From positions 76,447,209-76,511,208 of the forward strand of contig NC_090022.1 in the NCBI RefSeq assembly GCF_037176765.1: a stretch of DNA of 64,000 nucleotides, written 5' to 3'. This stretch comes from Anolis sagrei (lineage: Eukaryota; Chordata; Lepidosauria; Squamata; Anolidae). Below the pieces are notes generated by a model. It was not told the origin of the DNA, searched no databases, and saw nothing but the letters and a program-made list of their open reading frames with translations. The position numbers were made by a program, and so were the translations under genes. How positions within the stretch are numbered: position 1 is the stretch's first letter; every line of letters begins with the position of its first letter. Below, piece after piece: positions 10,901 through 23,000 of this stretch.

Positions 10901-13785
10901 TTGCAGACGCTGAATAGCATTGGGGATAGAATGGCATCCTGTGGCGTGCTATGTAACTGTTCTGTTTCTTGAAGAGCAGCTATCTTCAAGTACTACCATC
11001 TGGAATCTACCTGATAAGATAGGAACGAAATCACTTTAGCACAATGCCTCTGATTCCTAAACCCCTCAGATGTTTCAGAAGGATACTATGGTATCAAATG
11101 CTGCTTAGAGGTTCAAAAGTACCAGCAGGAACACTTGTTGGTGCTTTGGCAAAGATCATCCACTAAGGTGACCATAGTGGTATCATCTCTATCCCGAGGC
11201 CAGTTTGAAATAGATAACTGTTATCATCCAGGGCAACTGCCCTGTCATCTTGTCCGAAACAGGGAAATTTCATACTGGTTAATAGGTGCTAAAGTCCAAG
11301 AGGTCCAGAGACGGATTTTTAGTGGTCAAACCACATCTATTTTTAAATATGATGGAAAACTTTCTTCACTGAGAGATGTGTTATTAATATGTTGCAGCTG
11401 AAATCTAACTATCTCCTCCCTAGTCAAGAAGGAAATCTGCAGTCTTCACCAGTTGAAACTAATTTCATGTTATCTGACTCACAGAGTTGCTGGACACCTC
11501 CTTGTCAATCTCTGCTATAATATGTCTTCTCTTTAAAAACAGATTTTGTCTGTGAAATGATCATTATGGGTACCACAGTGAATTGCTAAGGGCTCTAAAA
11601 GGGGATTCAGGGAGAAGGTGCCTGAGGTAGAGAGTTGCGGAGTACAAGACTTTATAAAACCATAATAAAATCAACAAGAAAGAATCATGCTGCTACAACA
11701 TGCAAACCTAAACCAGTGGTTCCCAGTCTTTTTTTTACTAGGAACCACTTTGACGAGAGACCACTCCCCAACATTAGTACCAAAAGGATTACGAATCGGT
11801 TTTTGGTCAACTTTAGATTTGGTTTGGTTATTTGGGGTGCTGATTCAGAAAATTGCATTGGATAGACCACATCAGCTCTAGTTCTGATACAGAACATATT
11901 CCATCCAGTAGTTGCCATCTGCTCACCCAAAGAAACCATATTTAATAATCTAGAGCTGTGGTAGTAGTAGTAATCTTTCATGGGCAGTCAGCTTCTCCCC
12001 TCCCAACATCCCCATTGACTTGGCATTATAAGAGGGTTTTGCGAGACCAGTCTCTCTCCTAGCTGCATGGTTTTGAGGCCGTGGGCCATATTTTTATTCT
12101 TGTGGACCACTGGGTTTCCACAGACCACAGGTTGGTAACCACTAAAAGTAAGAAAATGTTAGAAGTATCTAAGGCTGTAAATTCTTCCAATATGTGGAAT
12201 AAAAACTCTTAAGCTGGAGCCTAAAAGGTCTATGTATAGAAAAAATGGAATGTATTATCTTTCTTTCCTCCCACATCTTCAATATTGTTTTCTTTTTAGA
12301 ATTGTTTTCAATAAATTCCTTTTCCAGTTCCTGAGATCCTCATACTTCTTCTTTCCAATAGATACCCAGAGGAGAACAAATGTGTGTTGCCAGTATGAGA
12401 AATGTGTTAGAAACAAAGTGGATCTTGCTGCACACGAGGAAGCACACACACAAGAGGAAATCTGTACCAGAGAGAAGCCCTATAAATGCTCCATTTGTGG
12501 AGAGTGTTTTGCCCAACATATGGGACTTATGCTTCATTCCACATCACCCCATGGGGCCCCCCAGAGTGTTCCTACAGGAAAGAGACTACACAAATGTCAG
12601 GAATGTGGCAAATGTTTTTCTCAAGCTTCAAACCTTCAGAGTCATCAGAGAGTCCACACTGGAGAGAAGGCATACAAATGCGAAGCATGTGGCAAATGTT
12701 TGGCCACTAGGGATTCCCTAGTCAGCCATCAGCGTGTCCACACAGGAGAGAAGCCCTACAAATGCCAAAAGTGTGAGAAACCCTTTCCTTCCAGATCTGA
12801 CCTTGTGAAGCATGAGAGAATCCACACGGGAGAGAAACCATACAAGTGCCAGGAATGTGGGAAATGTTTTGGTTATAATTCATCCCTTCGGAGTCATTCA
12901 AGGCTACACACAGGAGAGAGACCATATAAATGCCAGGAATGTGGAAAATGCTTCACTCAAAGACCATCTCTTGTGGTTCACCAGAGAGTCCACACTGGAG
13001 AGAAACCATACGAATGCCAAGACTGTGGGAAATGTTATATTTCCAAGTCACACCTGATTACTCATTGCAGACTACACACAGGAGAGAAACCATACAAATG
13101 CCAAGAGTGTGGGGAATGTTTTGTTCACAATTCAACCCTTGTAATCCACCAGAGAATCCATACTGGAGAGAAACCATACAAATGCCTAGAATGTGAGGAA
13201 TGTTTTATTAGCAAGTCAACCCTTCTTAGTCACCAAAGATTTCACTCAAGAGAAAAACTATATAAATGCAAAGAATGTGGAAAATGCTTTTCTCAGAATT
13301 CAGATCTTTTGGTCCACCAGAGAATCCATACAGGTGAGTCACCAGTCAAATGCCAGGCAGGTGAAAAAGATTTGAATTGCCAGATATCACTTCTGAGTCA
13401 TATAAGCCTTCCCCAAGGAGAGAAGCCATACAAATGCCAGGAGTGTGGGAAAAGTTTTACTCGCAAGTCAAGGCTTGTGATGCACCAGAAAGCCCATAGA
13501 GGAGAGACACCATATAAATGCCAGGATTGTGGGAAAGGATTTACTTCTAATCCATCTCTCCTGAGTCATCTGAGATTGCACACAGGAGAGAAACCATTCA
13601 AATGCCAGGAGTGTGGGAAGTCTTTTACCCACAGATCAACGCTTGTTACCCACCAGACAGTCCATACAGGGGAGAAACCATACAAATGCCAGGAGTGTGA
13701 GAAAAGTTTTAATTTTTATTCATCCCTTTGGAGGCATTTGCTACTCCACTTGAGAGAGTTACCTGAGAGTCCACACAGGAGGTAA
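6992..13785 (+). CDS. SCAN-KRAB-C2H2 zinc-finger protein, 725 aa
   Basis: Coding exons 6992-7420, 8928-9054, 9438-9508, 10603-10729 and 12362-13785 join in frame at GT-AG sites. Exon 1 encodes a SCAN dimerisation domain (about residues 35-125: [40 protein letters not shown]). Exon 4 encodes a KRAB A box ([20 protein letters not shown], then [10 protein letters not shown]), which in this family recruits TRIM28/KAP1. The last exon holds 13 canonical C2H2 fingers linked by TGEKP, plus two imperfect units at its start and a degenerate unit at about 13345-13425 that lacks the second cysteine. Fingers mostly read CGKCF. Likely a nuclear sequence-specific repressor; its DNA target is unknown. The start codon is the first ATG after the acceptor at 6978. 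A separate KRAB B exon was not found. Confidence 0.9.
7436..7911 (-). mobile_element. tRNA-type SINE with L2-like 3' end, in ZNF intron
   Basis: On the minus strand: a tRNA-like head (GTGGTGCAACAGATTAAAC), then a body shared with 54395-54710 (CAAATGTGAGTAGATCAATAGG), then an L2-like end (GAGTCCCCTCGGGGAAACAG) and ATT-rich tail. It lies just after the SCAN exon donor. Confidence 0.55.
7915..8012 (-). repeat. (TTG)n/(TTA)n microsatellite with L2-like 3' end
   Basis: A (TTG)n run passes into (TTA)n (7915-7970). Next comes ATTTATTTATACCTCACTCTATCTCCCCAAAGGGGACTC, the reverse of an L2-type 3' end whose tail seeded the microsatellite. Confidence 0.6.
9575..9906. mobile_element. Tigger/pogo-type MITE in ZNF intron
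   Basis: TA-flanked; starts CAGTCGAGTCTCACTTATCC and ends GGATAAGTGAGACTC. The subterminal GCAGAACGTTGGATAAGCG and AGAACGTTGG motifs are those of pogo/Tigger-derived MITEs. The body is AT-rich with no transposase frame. Confidence 0.8.
11714..12144. mobile_element. hAT-type MITE (family F4b, CAGTGGTTCCC) in ZNF intron
   Basis: Starts CAGTGGTTCCCAG and ends TTGGTAACCACT. It aligns over its whole length with 19598-20038 (shared blocks: CCAACATTAGTACCAAAAGG, ATTGCATTGGATAGACCACA, GGCATTATAAGAGGGTTTTG). No coding frame is seen. Confidence 0.75.
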
Positions 13786-13984
13786 ACTACATCAATGTCG
13801 AAAGCATGCAAGAAGCTTTGTTTTCCTGCTATGGGTGGAGGGCCTCCCAAAGCTTCCTTTTTCTCCTCTGACCAGTCAGGATGATGCAAATTACACAACC
13901 TCTAGCCCACATGGAGAGTTACCACACCCAGGTTTTGTTTTTTTTTGAAAGTAGGAGAGCAGCTGATTGTTTTTGGATTTGCAA

Positions 13985-14835
13985 CTTTTGATCTATGTCA
14001 GATGAGCTTCTCTCAGCTGTGGAAGCTGAAGACAATCCCGATGTTTCTATGGTCTCCTCCGACATGCGCTCTGAAGGGCTGGAGGTTCAAGAGATGAGAA
14101 GTGGGGCAAGCAGATTCAACTGTCATGGTAGTGAAACCTCTGGGGCTGTTCTTTCAGAGGAGATCCAACCTCTTTCTGCCTACCCAGTGGTGGATGAGGT
14201 TCACTTTCACCCAAGGTTTGCTGTGGGCATTGGCATCTGTGGGGTAGGGGAAGATGCTTTAGTTTTGGGCAGTGCTGTGCTGCCTGTGAGGGATTCCTCA
14301 TCTTCGGAAGAGGAAGGGGAGCAGGGAAGTGCTCAGAAGTTGGAGGCAGAAGAAGAATCAGACAATGAGGTTTTGAAAGTTTCCACATTTCTAAGAGAGA
14401 CGAAAAGAGACAGAGCACAGATGGCATTCTGCTAGAATAGCTGCTAAAAACGCTGAGCTATTTGGGAGGCACCCTAGCACCTCCTATGTGGGGAATTCAG
14501 GGCTATAAATCAGTAGCAGGAGCAGTCAGCTTTTGCTGGTAACAACGACCCTGATTCTGCTGTTTTCACTCCAGTGGAATCTGTTTTGTGTCTGCTGCTA
14601 AAGACTCAGTTCATTGCCCGTTTGATGGTAGACTGGTGTTTCATTTGGGACCTTGTAAGAGACTTTCATTTGTGTCTGAACTAAGACTTCCTTCCTTTCT
14701 TTTGCACTTTTCAATTGCATTTGCTTATCCTTTGTGTTTGCTGAAGTAAAGCATTTTTCTTTTACTTTCAACATTGTCTAAAGGCTGTTTTTGAAGGGCA
14801 ACTCAGGACACTGCCGAACGGTGCCAGCTGTGCAG
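13985..14835 (+). mobile_element. Possible LTR fossil (solo LTR-like)
   Basis: About 850 bp downstream of the ZNF stop with LTR-like organisation: an acidic open frame (13995-14435), GGGCTATAAATC TATA-type motif (about 14503), and an AGTAAAG poly-A-like signal followed by a T-rich tract (about 14745-14770). Family is uncertain (Ty3/gypsy-like is a guess); it is clearly broken, and clean ends or a target duplication were not found. It could instead be ZNF 3' UTR. Confidence 0.3.
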
Positions 14836-14839
14836 ATAC

Positions 14840-15960
14840 TTAAGCACACTAAATATATGCCAAACCAGCAGTATTTGTAGGCCTTTATCTTAGCTGCTCC
14901 CAAGAATTGCCACAATTGTGTTTCTCCTAAGATTCCCATTCCTTTTCTCCAAACACGTCATCCTTACCAGCCCTCATCAGCAACTTCTTAACATCATAGG
15001 GAGATGTCTCCACTTTTGAAAATTCTTCAGCCAAGGCCCACAAGGACGTGATTGGAATGGCTTTTCCTCTTGTCTCCTTCTAGAACCATGTGGAACTTCC
15101 CCCTCCCCCGAACCTGCAGTGTAATGTCTTTTTATTGCAGAGGATTTTCCTCCACTCACATGGAAAACCATCTGAGGGAGGGATCAGAGAACAGGGAGTC
15201 ACTTCTGCATAGAACTCACCTATGCTCCAATTATAGATAAGATTATAGATAAGATTAAAATCTAATTTTTGAATGTTCTTTTTCTGACATTTGAACTGAT
15301 GTAAAAATAGCCTTCTTCTGACATTTGAACACATTTTAAACAGCTATGTGTTCCTCCTATAGGTTTGTGTGGCAGCCTCCAACTACTTTTTTGAGGGGTA
15401 GGGAGAAAATAGGACAAAAAGGTGTTGTGCGATCTGTTTTCTTCATCCATTAGCATTTATTCTGCACAATGAGTATATAACAAATCGTAAACTCATACAT
15501 GGTTCTGTGAAACACCAGTTAAAGGAACAGAAGAAAAGAATTAACTTATCTATGTTATGCTGCAAATACACATATGAAGCTATGATGGCATTCTGCAATG
15601 TTTTTGAAAAGTACCATATCGATCTGTTGTTGTGTGCCTTCAAATTGTTCCTGAACTTTGGCAACGCTATCACTGGATTTTTTTTTCATAAGAAGAGGTT
15701 TGCTATTGTCTATATCTGGATCTATATCTATTGTATATATGTTTGCATTTATTAATAAACCTATCAATCTTTCCTATAAACAATAAGTAGCAAAAGATAA
15801 ATCTGCCTAGATCTCTCTGTGTGTGTATACATATACATACAAATTTAGACCTTTTGAGCAGTAGTTCTTTGTCCATCCTCCTCCTCGAACTATATTATAA
15901 CCTGTGTCAGTTCTGGTTTCTAGCAGATAAAGGTGAACTAGTATGTAGCACAAACTTCAG
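14840..15960. other. Intergenic stretch without recognised gene
   Basis: AT-rich, with only short overlapping frames and simple AT-rich runs near 15700-15840. No exon with conserved content was recognised. Confidence 0.5.
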
Positions 15961-15962
15961 TT

Positions 15963-16492
15963 TTGAATCATTGAATCATAGAGTTGGAAGAGACCTCATG
16001 GGCCATTCAGTCCAACCCCCTGCCAAGAAGCAGGAAAATCACATTCAAAGCACCCCCGACAGATGGCCACCCAGCCTCTGTTTAAAGGCTTCCAAAGAAG
16101 GAGCCTCCACCACACACTGGGGCAGAGAGTTCCACTGCTGAACGGCTCTCACAGTCAGGAGATTCTTCCTAATGTTCAGATGGTATCTCCTTTCCTGTAG
16201 TTTGAAGCCATTGCTCTGTGTCCAAGTCTCCAGGGCAACAGAAAACAAGCTTGCTCCCTCCTCTCTATGACTTCCCCTCACATCTTTATACATGGCTATC
16301 ATGTCTCCTCTCAGCCTCCTCTTCTTCAGGCTAAACATGAAATCCAGCTCTTTAAGCCGCTCCTCATAGGGCTTGTTCTCCAGACCCTTGATCATTTTAG
16401 TCACCCCCCTCTGGACAGATTCCAGCTTGTCAGCATCTCTCTTCAATGGTGGTGCCCAGAATTGGACACAATATTCCAGTTTTGAGGAGCTT
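15963..16492 (-). mobile_element. CR1 LINE 3' fragment
   Basis: The minus frame reads CR1 reverse-transcriptase C-terminus: LESVQRGVTKMIKGLENKPYE, then LKKRRLRGDMIAMYK, then [20 protein letters not shown]. It ends at the typical CR1 3' end (complement of GAATCATAGAGTTGGAAG). 5'-truncated. Confidence 0.9.
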
Positions 16493-16799
16493 GATGAAAG
16501 CGCAGAAACATCAGTTTTCTAAATTTTAATCCAAGCATCAAATGTGTTGAATAGTCTTAGGAATGGTTATGGAGAGAAAGAATGTGGGAAAACTAAAGTG
16601 CGTGTTACCTGGTGCCAAGAGCCTCCAAGCAGGGCATCCTGTTAAAGCAAAGACATCCTCTTGAGAAGTCATGCAAGCACATGCTTTGAGTTGTGAACGC
16701 AAAGACTAAGATTCCCAAGGTCGGGGTTGGAATTGCTTTTGACCGCTCTTGATCGTTGGGTGGAGAATATGATACAGTACATGATACAGCTGCTTTGCA

Positions 16800-17031
16800 C
16801 AAAGGCGGATGGATCGAGTCAGAGCCACGTTATAGATTGATGTCAATCTATAACGCCACGCCCACTAGCGCCTGGCTAGGCTCCGCCCCCTGACTGGCAA
16901 CAAATGAGGCTTCGGAAAAGGCGGGGCCTCGAAGGGGGCGGGGCTATTCCTGACCCCGCCCATCCGATTGTCTGCTGAAGAACCAACAGCATTCTGGAAA
17001 GGATTCAGTTGATGCCTGGGCTTTGAGTAGT
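16800..17031 (+). promoter_or_regulatory. GC-box promoter of the Rab11-FIP-like gene
   Basis: A compact CpG-rich block with several Sp1-type GC boxes (CCGCCCC near 16883, GGGGCGGGG and CCCCGCCC between 16920 and 16965), directly before the proposed start codon at 17032. A 28-bp palindrome at 16828-16855 lies in its upstream part. Inferred from composition. Confidence 0.55.
16828..16855. repeat. 28-bp palindrome in promoter
   Basis: CGTTATAGATTGA and its exact complement are separated by 2 bp. It could be a dimer-binding site or the remains of a transposon end; nothing in the sequence decides. Confidence 0.8.
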
Positions 17032-20000
17032 ATGGAGAGGAAGGTTGACCCGGGGGTTACTAGATCCGTGTCAGCACTCGGGTAATTGAAGATGTATTGC
17101 CTCCTAGCCTGCCTCAAGGAGAGCCACAGCACCTCTTCCTCAGGGCTCTTGGATAGCAAAAATGGGATAGCCTTTCCATCCTTTTTAGTGGCTTCTTGCT
17201 GGTCAACAAGTTTTGGTTCTACACTGCTTTGGACTTCAGCTCCCAGAAGTCCTAACAGTTGGCCAAGCTGGCAGGGGCTTCTGGGAGTTGGAGTGAAGCA
17301 TCTGGAAGAGCCCAGGTTGAGAACCATTGCAGAACTCAAGCACTTTGGCACCACTTTATCTGGCATGGCTCAATGGTCTAGTACAGGCATGGTCAAACTT
17401 GGGCCCTCCAGGTGTTTTGGACTTTAACTCCCACCATTCCTGGCCTCAGGCCCCTCAGGCGCTTAAGCAGCTGAGGGGGAAAAGGAAAGGGCCTGAGGCC
17501 AGGAATGGTGGGAGTTGAAGTCCAAAACACCTGGAGGGCCCAAGTTTGACCATGCCTGCTCTAGTATCACAACAGTTGTAGTTTGGTGAGGCACCAGCAC
17601 TCTGGCAGTGAAACCTAAAGGGCTTGTTAAAACTGCAACCCATAGGGGTCCATAATATGAAGCCATGACAAAATGGTGTCAAACTGCATTAATTCCACGA
17701 TGTTGATGTGTCCTTCATTGGTTAGGAACCTGAATTCTGGTCTTTCGAAATCCAACACTGCGCTAGCTCACGGTCTGAGGCTATTTTACATTTTTCAGGG
17801 TTTGAAAGAAGGAAGACACAGACGGGGCCTTGAAATCTTTGCTGTAATAAGAGCTAATATTACAATAGGCTTTTGGGTCTATAGTTAAGCAGTGTCCATG
17901 GATATATGTACGTTGGGTCTCCCTGGCTTTGTTTTCTTGGCCCAGTGCCAAACATGGCAGAAGTGCCTTGAAAATGCTGGTTGTCTGTCTTTCAGCCAGT
18001 TTATGTCCATACATTGCAGTCCCTACTAGAATCATAAAGTTTGAAGAGACCTCATGGGCCATCCAGTCCCAAGCCCCAGCCAAGAAACAGGAAAATTGCA
18101 TCCAAAGCTCCAGGGCAGAGAGTTCCACTGCTGAAGAGCTCTCACAGTCAGGAAGTTCTTTCCTACAGAGTTGGACCCACTGTCCAGTCCATCCCCCTGC
18201 CAATAAGCAGGAAAATTGCATCCAAAGCACCCCTGACAGATGGCTATCCAACCTCTGCTTAATAGCCTCCAAAGAAGGAGCCTCCACCACACTCCAGGGC
18301 AGAGAGTTTCACTGCTGAAGAGCTCTCACAGTCAGGAAGTTCTTTCCTACATAGTTGGACCCACTGTCCAGTCCAACCCCCTGCCAATAAGCAGGAAAAT
18401 TGCATTCAAAGCACCCCTGACAGATGGCCATCCAGCCTCTGCTTAAAAGCCTCCAAAGAAGGAGCCTCCACCACACTCCAGGGCAGAGAGTTCCACTGCT
18501 GAACAGTTCTCACAGTCAGGAAGTTCTTTCCTACAAAGTTGGACTCACTATCCAGTCCACCCTCCTGCCAATGAGCAGAAAAATTGCATTCAAAGCACCC
18601 CTGACAAATGGCCATCCAGCCTCTGCTTAAAAGCCTCTAAACGGTTGTTTTTTGTAATAATTGTGCATTGTAATTGCTTATTGGTAATTTATGGATAATG
18701 TGTTAAGTCAATTGTTATATGTTGTATGGAACCACTGCTGTTTCTACTGTTTTTACTGTTTGTGAACCTCCGTGAGTCGCCTTTGGGCTTGAGATAAGCA
18801 AAGTAAATAAATAAATAATAAATAAATAAAGAAGGAGCCTCCACCACACTCCAGGGCAGAGTGTTCCACTGCTGAACAGCTCTCACAGTCAGGAAGAATA
18901 CTAGTCCAGCTGTCAGTTTCCATCATATGTTAGACATCAGCCACTCCCTCCTTCTCTCAACACATCAGTAATACTACCATTTTGTTCCCTTTGCAGGCCG
19001 GAAGAGGACTCGGACAAGCAGCAGGCCTGGCACCCTACCCACCTGCGCCTGATCGTCATACGGGCCTGCAGCCTGCGCCCCAAGGGCAGCACTGGCAGCA
19101 GCAACCCCTACGTTGTGATTCAGCTACAGAAGCAAAAATTCCGAACCTCTGTGTTCTCCCACACCCTAAAACCCGAATGGCATGAGGAGTGTCTGTTGCA
19201 GCTGCCTGCCGTCCTGGATGACGCTGAAGAGCACGGTCTCGTCCTCACTGTCATGCACCACTCCTTGCACCATTTCAACCAGTTCCTGGGCAGAGTTGTC
19301 TTGCCTCTTGCCCAGCTCTTTCAGGACAAAACAAAGAGGAAAAACCAGTAAGCACAGGCAGGCAGGCCCATAGCGAAGCATTTGGGAGAGCACATCTTGA
19401 AAGTGAAGGCCTTGGGGATTCCCTGGCTTTAGTAAAGTAGACCATATCACAAGCAGTAAAATATTAAATAGACAGGTGCATCGTTGTACAAGCAAGGGCC
19501 ACAGCAGAAACACTCTGCTCACATTGTAAGATCTTCTAACAAAAGAAAACCATCTCTAAACAAGAGGCAAATATCAGTGCAATAAGATCCTTTAAACCAG
19601 CGGTTTCCAACCTTTTTGTGACCAGGGACAACTTGGCTGGGGACCACTTTGACCAGGAACCACTCTCCAACATTAGTACCAAAAGGGTTACAAATCAGTT
19701 GTTGGACAACTTTAGATTCAGTTTGGTTATTTGGAGTATCGATTCAGAAAATTGCATTGGATAGACCACATCAGCTCTAGTTTCTGCTACAAACCATATG
19801 CCATCCAGTAGTTGCCCATAGAAAACCATATTTAACAATCTAGAGCTGATGTGGTATTAGAAATCTTTCATGGGTGGTCAGCCTCTCCCCTCCTGACATC
19901 CCCGTTGCCTTGGCATTATAAGAGGGTTTTGTGAGACCAGTTGCTCTCATCGCTGTATGGTTTTGACGCAACCGTGTAGTAATGGTGAGGCTGTGGACCA

Positions 20001-23000
20001 TATTTTTATTCATGTGGAACACAGGTTGGAAGCCACTGCTTTAAATATTGCACATCCCTTAAGGGGTAGATAAACATGTCTACTTTATTGTGACAGGGAA
20101 TTAAAAACTGGTAGGTATTGGAAGGAAAAGGAGCAAGTGGGCTAGTGAAAGCCAAGTGGAAACCCTTTCTAAATCTTCTGGCTTTGCAGATGAACCCCTT
20201 AGTAAACACTTCCCTTGTCAATGTCAAGCCTCATACAATGGACTTATCCTGTTGCAGTGTTTTCCAGTCTCAAAGATCCTGGCACACCACTTTCATCATG
20301 AACACTGTAGAGAAGCACATGCCTCACATGAAGCCCTTTATCAAGCTGCTAGGTAAAAGCAGAAATCATACAAACCAGGCAGGTGACTGGTGGGCTCCAA
20401 GAGATTCTTCAGTGCTGAAAATGTTAGCAGATATAATCAGAAATCTTGGGGAATGACAAAATAATTCTAAGCACTGTACCATTAACATAAATTGTAATTC
20501 AGCAACATTATGATATCAGAGGCTGAAACAAACTCCTATAAATTTTACTGACATAACTAGTTATCAGAGGTTATGGACGTTGTAGACCAACAATACTATG
20601 AGGTATGTCAGAAAAGTAATGAGATTGATTTTCTTTTAACTATGAATTTTCAAGGTTATTATCTTCAAAGCAATTCCCTTGGGCAGCCACACAGCAACGG
20701 AGGCATTGTTTCCATTGTTCGTATCAGTGATGGAAGGCTTCTCCTGCAATGCATTTCATCTCGATGATTATGTTATTCTGGATATTATTGAAAGTACCAA
20801 AATGGTACAATTTCAGGTGGTTTTTGAACTGGGGAAATAAAAAGAAGTCTCAGAGACTGGGGCCCCTTCCACACAGTTGAATAAAATCCCATATTTTCTC
20901 TTTGAACTGGAATATATGGCAGTGTGGACTCAGATAACCCAGTTGAAAACAGATATCATGGGATGTTCAGCCTTATATGGGTTATATGACTATGTGGAAG
21001 GGCCCTAAGATCTGGTGAATAGAGGAGCCAGGAAACCACAGGAATGTTTTTTTTCCTGCCAAAAATTCATTGATGGAGACTGCCATGTAACATGGGATGT
21101 CATGGTTTAGCAACCAAACGAGTGCAATGCCTTGTTTCACATGTGCAACTTTCTTTTGAGCCTTTCAAGGACTTCCCAATAAAAGGTTTGATTGACACTT
21201 TGTATTGGAGGCACAAATGCCTTGTGGACAATCCGCACTGTCAAAAAAATTTAATGAACATCATTTTTATGTCCCATTCGATCATTCTCGCTTGCTTGGG
21301 ATGGGGAGAGTTTGCAGTATGCCACTTCTGACTTTGGTCTTTGGCTTCTAGGCCATACCAGAAAATCCACAATTCATTTTACTTGTGATCATGTGACAGA
21401 ATTCTAGCTTCCTGTCAAAATAATTTGGAAGATCAACACATACATCTCTCTGATTGGCCTTCTGCTCTGACATGAGGCTTGTGGTAGGGGTTAACCTAAC
21501 TGCCATGTGAAGGGGAAGGTAGCAGTGTTGTTGGTTCATGCACAATGTTGCCAGTTGCAATACTTTTCTGCTACACCTTGTATATTAGCCAGATTTACTA
21601 GCTTTGCTGTAGACCTGCAAATATTTAGAAATATGGCATGATACTGTTAAGAAAATCCAACAAAATGATGATGATGAGTCAGACACCCACTACATTATCT
21701 CTGCAGGTGGTTTGTGCTACAGTCTCGGCCTGGAAAGAAGGAGAAGTTAAGAGGAAAGCTGCAGCTTGACATCCAATTCTTACAAATCTCCTCACCTGTT
21801 AGTGAGACCGCTATCACTTCCCACAGGCCCTGGTCCCTCTTCAACAGATTCTGCGGAACCAAGAAGGACAAGCGGTACAAGGCGTACAAAGAAGCTCCAT
21901 CTCAGTCAAGCAGCCTGGTATGTGTTGGAGGCACTTTTTTTTTGTTCCACCAGGAGAATTCGGCAGCACTTAAAAGTCAATTTCCCAAAGGGACATTGAG
22001 ATCCATTTTGTTTTTCCTCTATGTATAATTTAATTCATTAGAAAAGTCATCTCTCCACATTTGAGGTTTGACATTTCACAGATTTGATTTAAAATGTTAT
22101 CTCTAGGTAATTCTCTAGGAATCTGAATTCTGGTCTTTCGAAATCCTACACTGCAGCAGCTCACGGTCTGAGGCTATTTTACTTTTTTCAGGGTTTGCTC
22201 TAAGACCATGTGTTGACTACATCTGTTTCCCTTCCATTCAGGCAAACGATGAGGATTCCTCATCTTCCAGTGTGAACACAGAGCTGGAGGCCTCGGCAGG
22301 GAAGTCTGAACACAGATCTGGCAGCACCTTGCACATGGTAGCAGGTAACTCATTTAGGGACAGCACAAAGACTGTAAGCTGTACAGGAGGATACTAGATT
22401 GGTCTCCTTGCTTAACTGGAGAGACTTGAAGTTTTCCCTCTCACACTGCCTTCATGCAGACTGTTAAATTGCTAGTTTAATAGCAGTGAGGATAAGATTG
22501 ATTCTCATCCTTATCTCAAGGTAGGAACCGCTCCATGTAATTAACCCTTAGCACAGGGCTGGGGAATAGTATCCTTCCAGATGTTGTTCACCTCCAATTT
22601 CCTTCAGCCTGACTGGTAAAGAATATGATGAGAATAATAATTCGTCAGCGTCTGGTTGGCCAGATTCCCCAATCCTCACTCTAGGATTTATAATGCAAAC
22701 AATTTAATTCTCAGAGGAAGTGAATAGCTATAGAATTACTTGAATCACAACTGGAAGGGGTAAAATGGGCCATCAGGTCGAGCTCCCTGCTTAATGCAGG
22801 ATCTTCATTAGCCCATGCCTGGTCTAAACCTCCTACCCACACATTCCTCCTTCTTGCCAGTCCTGCACAGACCAGGAATTCTCAAAGTCCATTGTCAACC
22901 TTTGGCCCAATAATTTTAGCTTTGGATAGATATAACTATACCCTATGTTTAAAAGTTACTCTGTTTTGTCTGCTTTGCTAAGGGAACTTAGCAGAAATAT

